NCBI GenBank assembly: GCA_002069725.1
Contig: MWBW01000017.1
Span: 1-51,530 of the forward strand
Direction of reading: 5' to 3'
DNA: 51,530 bases
Source: Firmicutes bacterium ADurb.Bin248
GTDB lineage: Bacteria; Bacillota; Clostridia; Christensenellales; CAG-138
The notes under the pieces were generated by a model that saw only the letters and a program-made list of their open reading frames with translations, was not told the DNA's origin and ran no database searches. Numbering within the stretch: the first letter of the stretch is position 1; each line of letters starts with the position of its first letter. The position numbers and the translations under genes were made by a program. Positions 22,312-30,359 of the stretch are shown here, piece by piece.

Positions 22312-22339
22312 ATTATACATATTTTCGCCCCCGATGCAA
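22312..22339 (-). promoter_or_regulatory. sigma-A promoter of the tRNA-Val / 6S / tRNA-Gln cluster
   Basis: TTGCAT (22339-22334), 16-base spacer, TATAAT (22317-22312) on the minus strand, about 20 bases before tRNA-Val. No second promoter fits between tRNA-Val and the 6S RNA. Confidence 0.75.
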
Positions 22340-22412
22340 CACAAATTTGCATCCAGCGCGGCGCGATTGAGCGAAAACGCTTTTGCGATCGAGCTTTTTT
22401 ACCGAAAAATTT

Positions 22413-23060
22413 CTAAGCCTCGCGAAGCGCGAGAATCGCTTTTTCGGGCTCCTTCGCGCCGAACACAAAGCTGCCCGCGACGAGCACCGTCGCGCCAGCG
22501 GCGACGGCGAGCCGCGCCGTATCCGCGTTGATGCCGCCGTCGATCTCGATTTCGTACGCGAGGCCGCGCTTTTCCCGCTGCTCGCGCAGCCACTCGACCT
22601 TCCGCAGCGCCCCGGGCAGGAACTTCTGCCCGCCCGCGCCGGGGTTGACGCTCATCACGAGCGTCATATCGCACAGTTCGAGCAGGTATTCGGCCTCGGT
22701 TGCGGACGTGCCCGGGTTGAGCGCAACGCCCGCCTTCATGCCCGCCTCGCGGATGCGCTGGAGCGTCCTGTGCGCGTGCGCGTCCGCCTCCCGATGCAGC
22801 ACGAGGTAATCCGCCCCGGCTTCGGCGAACTGCTCCACGTAGGTGTCGGGATGCTCCACCATGATGTGCACGTCGAGCGGGAGCTTGGTCCTCTTCCTGA
22901 GCGCGGCGCACATCGCGGGGCCGAAGGTGATCGTGGGCACGAAGGTGCCGTCCATCACGTCGAGGTGGATGATGTCCGCGCCCCACGCTTCGAGACGCGC
23001 GACGTCCCGCCCCATTTCGGCGAAATCGGCGGAAAGCATGGACGGTGCGACCTTAATCAT
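22413..23060 (-). CDS. rpe: ribulose-phosphate 3-epimerase
   Basis: 215 residues, TIM barrel, interconverts ribulose-5-phosphate and xylulose-5-phosphate in the pentose phosphate pathway. Landmarks: APSMLSADF (5-13), HLDVMDGTFVPTITFG (32-47; catalytic Asp, metal His), DVHIMVEHP, VMSVNPGAGGQKF and EIDGGIN (second catalytic Asp), with GSFVFG binding phosphate. Last gene of the priA-rpe operon; its start overlaps the rsgA stop by eight bases. Confidence 0.96.
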   Translation of the reverse strand: MIKVAPSMLSADFAEMGRDVARLEAWGADIIHLDVMDGTFVPTITFGPAMCAALRKRTKLPLDVHIMVEHPDTYVEQFAEAGADYLVLHREADAHAHRTLQRIREAGMKAGVALNPGTSATEAEYLLELCDMTLVMSVNPGAGGQKFLPGALRKVEWLREQREKRGLAYEIEIDGGINADTARLAVAAGATVLVAGSFVFGAKEPEKAILALREA

Positions 23061-23934
23061 ATTTATGCTTCCTCTTTTCGGTTAGTTCTTGCGCGAGTAT
23101 TTTATATCGCTCGTAGCGTCCCACGCTCAACGACCCTTCCGCGACGAGCGGCTTCACGGCGCAGCCCGGCTCCGTCAGGTGCATGCACTCGGGATAACGG
23201 CAGCACCCTCCGTGTTCCCGCATCTCGGGATAATGCAGCCAGAGCGCCGCGGGCTCGATCGTTTCCGCCTCGAGCAGGCTGAAGCCCGGCGTATCCACGA
23301 CGGCGCCGCCGCAGGCCGGGAACAGCTGCGTGAGCCGCGTCGTGTGGCGGCCGCGCCCGGTCTTGCGCGAAAGAGCGCCGACCTCGAGCGCGAGGTCCGG
23401 CACGACTGCGTTGAGCAGCGAGCTTTTGCCCACGGCCGACTGCCCTGCGAAGCAGCATGTGTTCCCGTCTATCTGGGCGCGCACGTCCGGAACGCCGTCG
23501 CCGCCGGTCGCGGAGGCCGTGATGAGCGCGTAGCCGGTCGCCGCGTACTGCGCGCGGATGTCGCAGGCGAGCGAAGCTTCCGCCTCGTCGGACTTGTTGA
23601 GCACGATTACGGGCAGTATGCCCTTGAGCTCGCACTGGAGAAGCAGCTTGTCGACGAGCAACAGATCGGGCTTGGGCGTGGAGAGCGCGACGACGACGAT
23701 GAGCTTGTCGAGGTTGGCGACGGCGGGCCGCGTGAGCAGGTTCCTTCGCGGGAGGATCGAGAGTATCACGCTGCCGTCCTCCCCGCCCGTGCGGTCGAAG
23801 CGCACCCTGTCCCCCGCCACGGGCGCCGTGTCGTCGAGCCTGAGCTTGCCGCGCGCGCGGCAGACATAAGTGTTGCCGCGCTCGTCCAGCACGGTGTAGA
23901 AGCCTCCGACGCCCTTTAGGATCAATCCTTCCAA
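23053..23934 (-). CDS. rsgA: ribosome small subunit GTPase RsgA
   Basis: 293 residues. OB-fold N-terminus (about 1-65), then a circularly permuted GTPase: NKSDE (G4) precedes GQSAVGKSSLLNAV (G1, about 163-176) and DTPGF (G3). A C-terminal zinc motif follows, with CCRYPECMHLTEPGC supplying Cys/His ligands. It helps late maturation of the 30S subunit. Encoded between prkC and rpe, as in Bacillus. It is 13 bases from the prkC stop. Confidence 0.95.
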   Translation of the reverse strand: MEGLILKGVGGFYTVLDERGNTYVCRARGKLRLDDTAPVAGDRVRFDRTGGEDGSVILSILPRRNLLTRPAVANLDKLIVVVALSTPKPDLLLVDKLLLQCELKGILPVIVLNKSDEAEASLACDIRAQYAATGYALITASATGGDGVPDVRAQIDGNTCCFAGQSAVGKSSLLNAVVPDLALEVGALSRKTGRGRHTTRLTQLFPACGGAVVDTPGFSLLEAETIEPAALWLHYPEMREHGGCCRYPECMHLTEPGCAVKPLVAEGSLSVGRYERYKILAQELTEKRKHKYD

Positions 23935-23947
23935 ACGAAAGCCTCCG

Positions 23948-25804
23948 TCATTTCATCTTGAAGCTCACGATGCCGCTCTTTTCCCTGACCTCCGCGCCGT
24001 CGATGTAGACGCGGCACTCGTACTCGCCGGGCGCCGGCAGCGCCCCCGTAAAGGAGACCGCCTGCGAGCTTCCCGTCGCGAGCGTCGTTTCGTACAGCGC
24101 GGTTTCTATGCCCTCGCCCGTCACGGCCGTGACGAGCACCGTGCTCTTTTCCGCCGTGATGTCGAGATTGTACGCGATGTCCGCCGTATAGCGCCCGAGG
24201 TCGGTGCGGCAGATCCAAAGCTCGACCTTGGTGTCCGTCGAAACGCTGATGCCGCTGGAGGGGTTCTGGCGGAGCACCTGCTCCTCCCGGGAGAGCGTCT
24301 CCGGCGTGATCGGATGCAGGATGATGTTGCGAAAGCCATCCTCCGCGAGCATGCCTATGGCGACGTCGAGCTGCACGCCGCTCACGCCCGGCACCTCCTC
24401 GTTCGTGCCGGGGCTTCCGCTGACCCAGATGTCCACCTTGTCGCCCCGGAAGGTCTGCGTGCCCGCCTCGGGGAACTGCTTGATGATCTGTCCCTCGGGC
24501 AGGTCGCTTTCAACGTAGGTGGGCGCGCCGAGCGTCAAATCGAGGTCGGTGGTCAAGGCGAGCGCGTCCTGTATGGTCTTGCCGACGAGGCCCGGCACCT
24601 CCACGGAATCGCTGCCGCCGCTGACCGTGACGCGGATCACATCCCCCGCCTTGGCGTGCGTGCCCGCGAGCGGGTCCTGCTCCATGACGACGCCCGCGTC
24701 GAAATCGTCGCTGTAAGGCCTGTCCTCATCAACTTCCAATATGAAGCCGCGGATTCCGGCGAGCTTCTCCGCCTCTTCGAGCGGCTTTCCCGCGAGCGTG
24801 GGCACGATGAACTCGTTGCCCTCATTTCCCCCCTCGTCGCGGATCGCGCGCGCGATGAAGAACATGGCCGCGAAAAGGCCCAGAACGATGGTAAGCATGA
24901 TGGCGATGTTGATGACGCCCGAGTGCGTCTTTTTTCTGGCGGCCCTCCCCTCGCCGGACTGGGGCCGCGCGAACTTGCCGTTCGGCTCGCGCAGCGAGCG
25001 CAGGAGATCCGCCTTCATCTGGCGCGCGGTCGCGTAGCGCTGCCGCGGGTTCTTCGAGGCGGCACGCACCACGATGTCGTCGAGCGCGCGCGGCACGCGC
25101 GGGTTGAGCTCGCGCGGCGGCATGATATCCTCCTGGAGATGCTTGAGCGCGATGGCGACGGAATTGTCCCCCCCGAAGGGCACCTCGCCCGTGAGCATCT
25201 CGTAGAGCATGATGGCGCAGGAATAGATGTCGCTCGCGGCGGTGACGTTCTCGCCGCGCGCCTGCTCGGGAGAAATGTAGTGGACGGTGCCCACGACGTT
25301 CTGCCCCGCGAAGGTGCGCGTGGTGGCTGCGGCGTCGCGCGCGATGCCGAAATCCGTCAGCTTCGCCCTGCCCTTCGAGGTGATGATGACGTTCTGCGGC
25401 TTCACGTCCCGATGGATGATGCCGCACTCGTGCGCGTGGGAAAGCGCGTCGAGCACCTGGCAGGTGATGTTGACGGCGACCTTGGGCGAAAGCGGCCCGT
25501 CGCTCTTGATGATCTCCTTGAGCGTGCTCCCCTCGACGTATTCGAGCACGATGTAGCCTACGCCGTCGTCCTCGCCCACGTCGAAGGAGCGCACGATGTT
25601 CTCGTGGTTGAGCGCGAGCACGGCCTTGGCCTCGCGCTCGAAGCGGCGCACGAACTCCATGTCGCCGCGATGTTCCTGCTTGAGCACCTTGAGCGCGATG
25701 ACGCGCCGCTCCACGCGGTCGTAGGCGCGGTACACGTCCGCCATGCCGCCGGAGCCGATGAGCGATTCGATCAGATAGCGTTCGGAAACGAGCTTGCCGA
25801 TCAT
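23948..25804 (-). CDS. prkC: PASTA-domain serine/threonine kinase PrkC
   Basis: 618 residues from the ATG that overlaps the stp stop; the upstream open frame is not used. Kinase domain 8-270: GSGGMADVY, catalytic Lys in VIALKVLK, HRDVKPQN and DFGIA, plus the activation loop. Membrane helix about 323-346. Three PASTA repeats (about 355-560) bind muropeptides outside, followed by a beta-rich C-terminal domain of about 60 residues, longer than usual tails. It phosphorylates proteins that control cell-wall growth and, in Bacillus, spore germination. Partner phosphatase: the adjacent stp product. Confidence 0.95.
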   Translation of the reverse strand: MIGKLVSERYLIESLIGSGGMADVYRAYDRVERRVIALKVLKQEHRGDMEFVRRFEREAKAVLALNHENIVRSFDVGEDDGVGYIVLEYVEGSTLKEIIKSDGPLSPKVAVNITCQVLDALSHAHECGIIHRDVKPQNVIITSKGRAKLTDFGIARDAAATTRTFAGQNVVGTVHYISPEQARGENVTAASDIYSCAIMLYEMLTGEVPFGGDNSVAIALKHLQEDIMPPRELNPRVPRALDDIVVRAASKNPRQRYATARQMKADLLRSLREPNGKFARPQSGEGRAARKKTHSGVINIAIMLTIVLGLFAAMFFIARAIRDEGGNEGNEFIVPTLAGKPLEEAEKLAGIRGFILEVDEDRPYSDDFDAGVVMEQDPLAGTHAKAGDVIRVTVSGGSDSVEVPGLVGKTIQDALALTTDLDLTLGAPTYVESDLPEGQIIKQFPEAGTQTFRGDKVDIWVSGSPGTNEEVPGVSGVQLDVAIGMLAEDGFRNIILHPITPETLSREEQVLRQNPSSGISVSTDTKVELWICRTDLGRYTADIAYNLDITAEKSTVLVTAVTGEGIETALYETTLATGSSQAVSFTGALPAPGEYECRVYIDGAEVREKSGIVSFKMK

Positions 25805-26526
25805 GGCTTCGCCTCCTCGTTGCTCACGATCACGATGCTCACGTTGTCGCGCGAACCGGAGTAGAGCGCGCAGTCCACAAGATCCTCGCAGGCGGACTGC
25901 ATGTCGTCGGTCGAAAGCACGGTGTGCAGGATATCCTGTTCGTCGAGCTCGGAGTAGAGCCCGTCGGAACAGAGCACGAGCCTGTCCCCCTTGGCCCACT
26001 CGCGCTCGAAGATGTCCACGCGCTCGCTCTCGCGCGTGCCCAGCGCCCGCGTGATGAGGTTCCGCCTCGGGTGGCGCGCGGCCTCCTGGCGCGTGATGTA
26101 GCCGAGCGCCACGAGCTCGGCGACGTAGGAGTGGTCCTTGGTGATCTGTTCGATGTTTTCGCCGCTGATGTGGTAGAGCCGGCTGTCGCCCACGTTGGCC
26201 GCGATGTAATGCGAATTGAAGAGAAGCGCCAGCACCATGGTCGTGCCCATGCCGCGCAGCGCCGGGTCGGAAGCGGCCTTTTCATAGACCGCCGCGTTCG
26301 CCGCCGCCATGGCGGCGCTTACGAGCTGTGCCGCGCCGCCCGTGCCGCCCTTCTTGAGCTCCGCGACCACCGCGCCCACGGCGACGCTGCTGGCGATGTC
26401 GCCCGCGCTCTGGCCGCCCATGCCGTCGGCGACCACGGCAAGGGAGATCTCTCCCCCGCGCGGCACGAATACGGCGTCCTGATTCTGCGCCCTGACGCCC
26501 GTTACGCTTTTCGAGGCATACCTCAT
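25801..26526 (-). CDS. stp: PP2C-type serine/threonine phosphatase
   Basis: 241 residues with PP2C metal motifs: VVADGMGGQSAGD (about 32-44), GTTMVLALL, ANVGDSRLYH, LCSDGLY and the final SRDNVSIVIV. It reverses PrkC phosphorylation. ATGA overlaps with both rlmN upstream and prkC downstream show tight coupling. Confidence 0.95.
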   Translation of the reverse strand: MRYASKSVTGVRAQNQDAVFVPRGGEISLAVVADGMGGQSAGDIASSVAVGAVVAELKKGGTGGAAQLVSAAMAAANAAVYEKAASDPALRGMGTTMVLALLFNSHYIAANVGDSRLYHISGENIEQITKDHSYVAELVALGYITRQEAARHPRRNLITRALGTRESERVDIFEREWAKGDRLVLCSDGLYSELDEQDILHTVLSTDDMQSACEDLVDCALYSGSRDNVSIVIVSNEEAKP

Positions 26527-27566
26527 GCGTCGCCCTCCGGCTCATCCTGCAGTACGCGCCTGCGGAGCTGCCCGCACGCGCCCTCGATATCCGTTCCCAT
26601 CTCGCGCCGTACGGTCGCGGAGATCCCCCTCTCGGCGAGCCACCCGGCGAAGCGGTGCGCCCGCTCCCGCGCGACGCCCGCGAGCCTGCGCTCCTTCACG
26701 GGGTTGAGCGGGATCAGGTTGACGTGGCAGTTGACGCCGCGAAGCCTTCCCGCGAGCTCGACCGCGTGCCTTTGCTCGGAATTCACGCCCTCGGCAAGCG
26801 CATACTCGAACACCACGCGCCGCCCCGTCGCCTCAGCATACCGCCTCGCGGCCTCGATCACGCGCGCGACGCCGTACGCGCGGTTCACCGGCATCAGCTC
26901 GTTCCGGATGGCGTCGTTTGGCGCGTGCAGCGACACGCTCAGCGTCACATGCGGCGCTTCCCGCGCGAGCCGTTCCATCTTCTCCACAAGCCCGCAGGTC
27001 GAGAGCGAGATGTTGCGCGGGCTGATGTTCATGCCGTCCTTCGCGCTCACGAGCCTGAGGAACGCCAGCGTATTGTCGTAATTGTCCAGAGGCTCGCCGC
27101 TGCCCATCAGAACGACGTTTGTGACGGAACGCTCGTGCCCCTCTTGCGGCAAAACGTCCCTCCGGGCGCAGGCGACGAAGCCAAGCATTTCGCCCGCCTC
27201 GAGATCCCTTACGCACCCGTCCAGCGTGGAGGCGCAGAACGCGCAGCCCATTTTGCAGCCGATCTGCGTGGAAATGCACAGCGTGTTACCGTAATGATAC
27301 CGCATCAGCACGCCTTCGACAAGGTTTCCGTCCTCGAGTTCATAGAGGTATTTGATCGTTTCGTCCTTCAAACTTACGAATTTTTTGTAAATCCTCGCGC
27401 CGCCGAAGGGCAGGGAGGCAAGCTTCTCCCGCAGCGGCCCGGGGAGGTTGGTCATGCCCTCCGGCCGCTCGCCGCGCGCGAGCCAGGAAAACACCTGCTT
27501 CGCGCGAAAGCGCGGCTCTCCGAGATCATGCATGAGCGCCTCGAGCGCGGGGATGTCCATCGACAT
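26523..27566 (-). CDS. rlmN: 23S rRNA (adenine2503-C2)-methyltransferase RlmN
   Basis: 347 residues, normal for the radical-SAM family. The [4Fe-4S] motif is CKMGCAFC. GSGEPLDNYDN, SLSTCG and VSLHAPND are family stretches, and IEGACGQLR holds the methyl-carrying Cys. It methylates C2 of A2503 in 23S rRNA and A37 of some tRNAs. The start overlaps the rsmB stop (ATGA). The longer open frame upstream belongs to rsmB in another frame. Confidence 0.95.
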   Translation of the reverse strand: MSMDIPALEALMHDLGEPRFRAKQVFSWLARGERPEGMTNLPGPLREKLASLPFGGARIYKKFVSLKDETIKYLYELEDGNLVEGVLMRYHYGNTLCISTQIGCKMGCAFCASTLDGCVRDLEAGEMLGFVACARRDVLPQEGHERSVTNVVLMGSGEPLDNYDNTLAFLRLVSAKDGMNISPRNISLSTCGLVEKMERLAREAPHVTLSVSLHAPNDAIRNELMPVNRAYGVARVIEAARRYAEATGRRVVFEYALAEGVNSEQRHAVELAGRLRGVNCHVNLIPLNPVKERRLAGVARERAHRFAGWLAERGISATVRREMGTDIEGACGQLRRRVLQDEPEGDA

Positions 27567-28876
27567 CAGGCCCGCCACGGCTGGCCCTCCCTGCGGACGA
27601 AGGCCGCGATGTAGAAGCCGTCGGCGCCGTCGATGTGCGGGAAGAGCTGCACGCCGCCGTCCCGCGCGCGTTCCGCGAGCGCCGGGGGAAGCCGGTTCGC
27701 GTCCGGCGCGAAATCGGTGTGCTCGGCGAGGAAGCGCGCCGTCTGCGCGCCGTTCTCCCGCCGCGAAACCGTGCAGGTCGCGTAGACGAGCCTGCCCCCG
27801 GGCCTGACGTAGCGGCAGCAGGCGTCGAGCAACGCCCATTGGGTCAGCGCGAGCGCGTCAATGATTTCGGAGGTCTTGGCGTAACGCGCGTCCGGCTTGC
27901 CCGCGATGCCGAGGCCGGAGCAGGGCGCGTCGATCAAAACCGCGTCGAACGCGTCCGCATAGCGCTCGTCGAAGGCCGTCGCGTCCCTGCGGGCGATCTT
28001 CACGATCGACGCGTTGAGGCGCGCGCACGTTTTTTCGGTCAGCTTCGCGCGGTGCTCGTGCAGCTCCCACGCGACGATTTCGCCCTCGTTCTTCATCAGG
28101 GAAGCGAGGTAGGCGCTCTTTCCGCCGGGCGCGGCGCAGCAGTCGAGCACGCGCATGCCGGGCTTCGCGCCGACCGCGCGGCAGGCGAGCATCGCGCCCT
28201 CGCCCTGCACGGCGAGCTTTCCCTCGAGGAACAGCCTGTCCGAGGCCACGTCGAAGCCCTTTTCGAGCAGGAAGGCCTCGGGATCGAATCTCCCCCGGCG
28301 AAACGCCATTTCGTGTTCGGCAAGATGCCGCTCCAGCTCTTGCGCCGTGAACGGATATTGCGCGCGCACCGCGAAGCCTTCGGGCTTTGCGGCCATAAGC
28401 CCGCGCGCGAAATCCTCGCCGTATGTGTCGACAAGCTCGTCCACGAGCCAGCGCGGATGCCCGAACTCGACCGCGAGCCGCTCGCGCGGATCCTCGGGCA
28501 GGGGCGGCATCCCATTTTTGCACACAACACGCATCACGGCGTTGACGTAGCCCGCGAGCGCAGCCTTGCCGATCTCCTTGGCGAGCTTAACGCTCTCGTC
28601 GCACGCGGCGCTTTGGGGCGTATCCATAAACTGCGCCTGCGCGATACCCAGGCGCAGCACCGCGAGGATGGCCTTATCCGGCTTGCCCTTCGCGTAAGCG
28701 AAAATGGCGCGATCGATGCAGGCGAGGTGGTCGAGCGCGGTATAGACCGCGGCGGAGATCCACGCGGCGTCCCGCGCGGGCAGGCCCGCCGCCGCCTCCT
28801 TGAGCCGGAGGTTCGCGTAAGCGCCCTTTTCCGTGATATCCCTGAGCGCCTCGAGGGCGCGCCGCCGCACGCTCAT
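27566..28876 (-). CDS. rsmB: 16S rRNA (cytosine967-C5)-methyltransferase RsmB
   Basis: 436 residues. An N-terminal NusB-like helical domain (about 1-140) is followed by a Rossmann methyltransferase: DCCAAPGGKSAYLA (SAM site), DAPCSGLG (first catalytic Cys motif) and YATCTVSRREN (second Cys). It modifies C967 of 16S rRNA. Starts at an ATGA overlap with fmt. Confidence 0.94.
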   Translation of the reverse strand: MSVRRRALEALRDITEKGAYANLRLKEAAAGLPARDAAWISAAVYTALDHLACIDRAIFAYAKGKPDKAILAVLRLGIAQAQFMDTPQSAACDESVKLAKEIGKAALAGYVNAVMRVVCKNGMPPLPEDPRERLAVEFGHPRWLVDELVDTYGEDFARGLMAAKPEGFAVRAQYPFTAQELERHLAEHEMAFRRGRFDPEAFLLEKGFDVASDRLFLEGKLAVQGEGAMLACRAVGAKPGMRVLDCCAAPGGKSAYLASLMKNEGEIVAWELHEHRAKLTEKTCARLNASIVKIARRDATAFDERYADAFDAVLIDAPCSGLGIAGKPDARYAKTSEIIDALALTQWALLDACCRYVRPGGRLVYATCTVSRRENGAQTARFLAEHTDFAPDANRLPPALAERARDGGVQLFPHIDGADGFYIAAFVRREGQPWRA

Positions 28877-29799
28877 GTGAACATCCTTCCCGCGAGCGGG
28901 CGGCCGGGCAGGGCGGCCTTGGCCTCCATGCGCTTCGCGCCCGGAAACTGCAACTCGAGTATTTCGACGAGGCCGTCCCCCGCGTCGACGAACAGCCCTT
29001 TTTTCGGATCGGCAACGGCGCACAGGCCGGGCGCTCCCGGAGAAGGCTCGTCCGTAAGCCGCGTTCTCCAGATCTTGACGGGCTCGCCGTCGAGATGCGC
29101 GTAGGCGCAGGGCCAGGGGTTCGTGCCGCGCACGAGGTCGTGCACGCGCCTGGCGCCCAAAGCGAAGTCGACGCGCCCGTCCTCTTTTTTAATCATGCGG
29201 CATTTGGTCGCAAGAGCCTCGTCCTGCCTGGTCCGCGCCAAGGTGCCGGCCAGGAGCCTTTCGATCGTTTCCTCCAACACCTGAGCGCCGAGCGCGGAAA
29301 GCCGCCCGAACAGCTCCCCCGCCGTTTCGTCGGGGCCGATCTCGGTCTCCCGGAAAAGCAGGATGTCCCCCGTGTCGAGGCCGAGCTCGGTCATCATGGT
29401 CGTGACGCCGGTGACGCGCTCGCCCCCGATGATCGCCCATTGTATTGGGGCCGCGCCGCGGTATTTGGGCAAAAGGCTCGCGTGCACGTTGACGCAGCCG
29501 TATTTGGGGATATCGAGGTTCTCCCGGCTTAAAAGCTGGCCGAAGGCCGCCGTTATCATGAGTTCCGGCGCGAAGTCGCCAAGCGCCGCCACGCCCTCCG
29601 GAGAGCGTATCTTCTCGAACTGGCGCACGGGTATGCCGTGCCGCTCCGCCATGAGTTTGACGGGCGGCGGAACCGGCGTTCCGTGCCGGCCCACGGGCCT
29701 GTCCGGCTGCGTGAAAACGCAGAGCGCGTGACCCGCGCGGATGAGCATATCCAGCGAGGGCAGGGCGAACTCCGGCGTGCCGAGGAAGGCGATCCTCAT
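28873..29799 (-). CDS. fmt: methionyl-tRNA formyltransferase
   Basis: 308 residues. FLGTPEFALPSL at the N-terminus, NVHASLLPKYRGAAPIQWAI (catalytic Asn/His and SLLP loop) and LDTGDIL (Asp) define it; a C-terminal OB domain binds the tRNA acceptor. It formylates initiator Met-tRNA. Coupled to def by an ATGA overlap. Confidence 0.96.
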   Translation of the reverse strand: MRIAFLGTPEFALPSLDMLIRAGHALCVFTQPDRPVGRHGTPVPPPVKLMAERHGIPVRQFEKIRSPEGVAALGDFAPELMITAAFGQLLSRENLDIPKYGCVNVHASLLPKYRGAAPIQWAIIGGERVTGVTTMMTELGLDTGDILLFRETEIGPDETAGELFGRLSALGAQVLEETIERLLAGTLARTRQDEALATKCRMIKKEDGRVDFALGARRVHDLVRGTNPWPCAYAHLDGEPVKIWRTRLTDEPSPGAPGLCAVADPKKGLFVDAGDGLVEILELQFPGAKRMEAKAALPGRPLAGRMFT

Positions 29800-30296
29800 T
29801 CGCTCGCCTCCGCTTCTTCCGTTCCTTCCGCCTCTTCCTCGTCATAGCCCTCGGGCGGCTCTGTGACGAGGCGCTTGTAGATGAGCCCGTCGAGATGGTC
29901 GCACTCGTGCAGCACGGCGCGCGCGAACAGGCCTTGCGCCTCGTATTCGCGCTCGTTGCCCGCGCGGTCCATCGCGCGCACGCGCACATAATCGGGCCGC
30001 ACGACATAGCCGCGCTCCCCCGGGAAGGAAAGGCAGCCCTCGAAGCAGCCCTGCTCGCCCGAGGCTTCGAGCACCTCGGGATTGACGAGCTCCACGAGCC
30101 CGTCCCCCGCGTCTATGACCACGGCGCGGCGCAAAATGCCCACCTGGGGCGCCGCGAGGCCCGCGCCTTCCGCGGCGTACATGGTTTCGGCCATATCGTC
30201 CAGAAGCGTCGCGAGGCGCTTGTCGAAATTCTTCACCGGCTTGCACTTGACGTAGAGGCACTCCGCGTCGTTTGTGAATATCCTTCTCTTTGCCAT
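29796..30296 (-). CDS. def: peptide deformylase
   Basis: 166 residues from the ATG with GGAGG five bases upstream; an earlier in-frame start is not needed. The three motifs are GAGLAAPQVG, EGCLSFPG and HECDHLDG, with Cys and two His binding the metal. It removes the N-formyl group from new proteins. The last 20 residues are an unusual Glu-rich tail. First gene of a chain of ATGA overlaps running through fmt, rsmB, rlmN, stp and prkC. Confidence 0.96.
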   Translation of the reverse strand: MAKRRIFTNDAECLYVKCKPVKNFDKRLATLLDDMAETMYAAEGAGLAAPQVGILRRAVVIDAGDGLVELVNPEVLEASGEQGCFEGCLSFPGERGYVVRPDYVRVRAMDRAGNEREYEAQGLFARAVLHECDHLDGLIYKRLVTEPPEGYDEEEAEGTEEAEASE

Positions 30297-30359
30297 TCCA
30301 TCCTCCGAGGCGTTTATCAAATTATTATTATATCGCGTTTTCGCCGGGATTTACAAGCT

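Noticed and set aside
22346..22412. Near-palindrome GCGAAAACGCTTTTGC after rpe as a terminator
   Set aside because: The stem is imperfect and the T-run lies on the plus strand, while rpe ends on the minus strand.
27567..27839. N-terminal extension of rlmN to 27839
   Set aside because: The added residues are out-of-frame rsmB sequence, Arg-rich; RlmN has its normal length from 27566.
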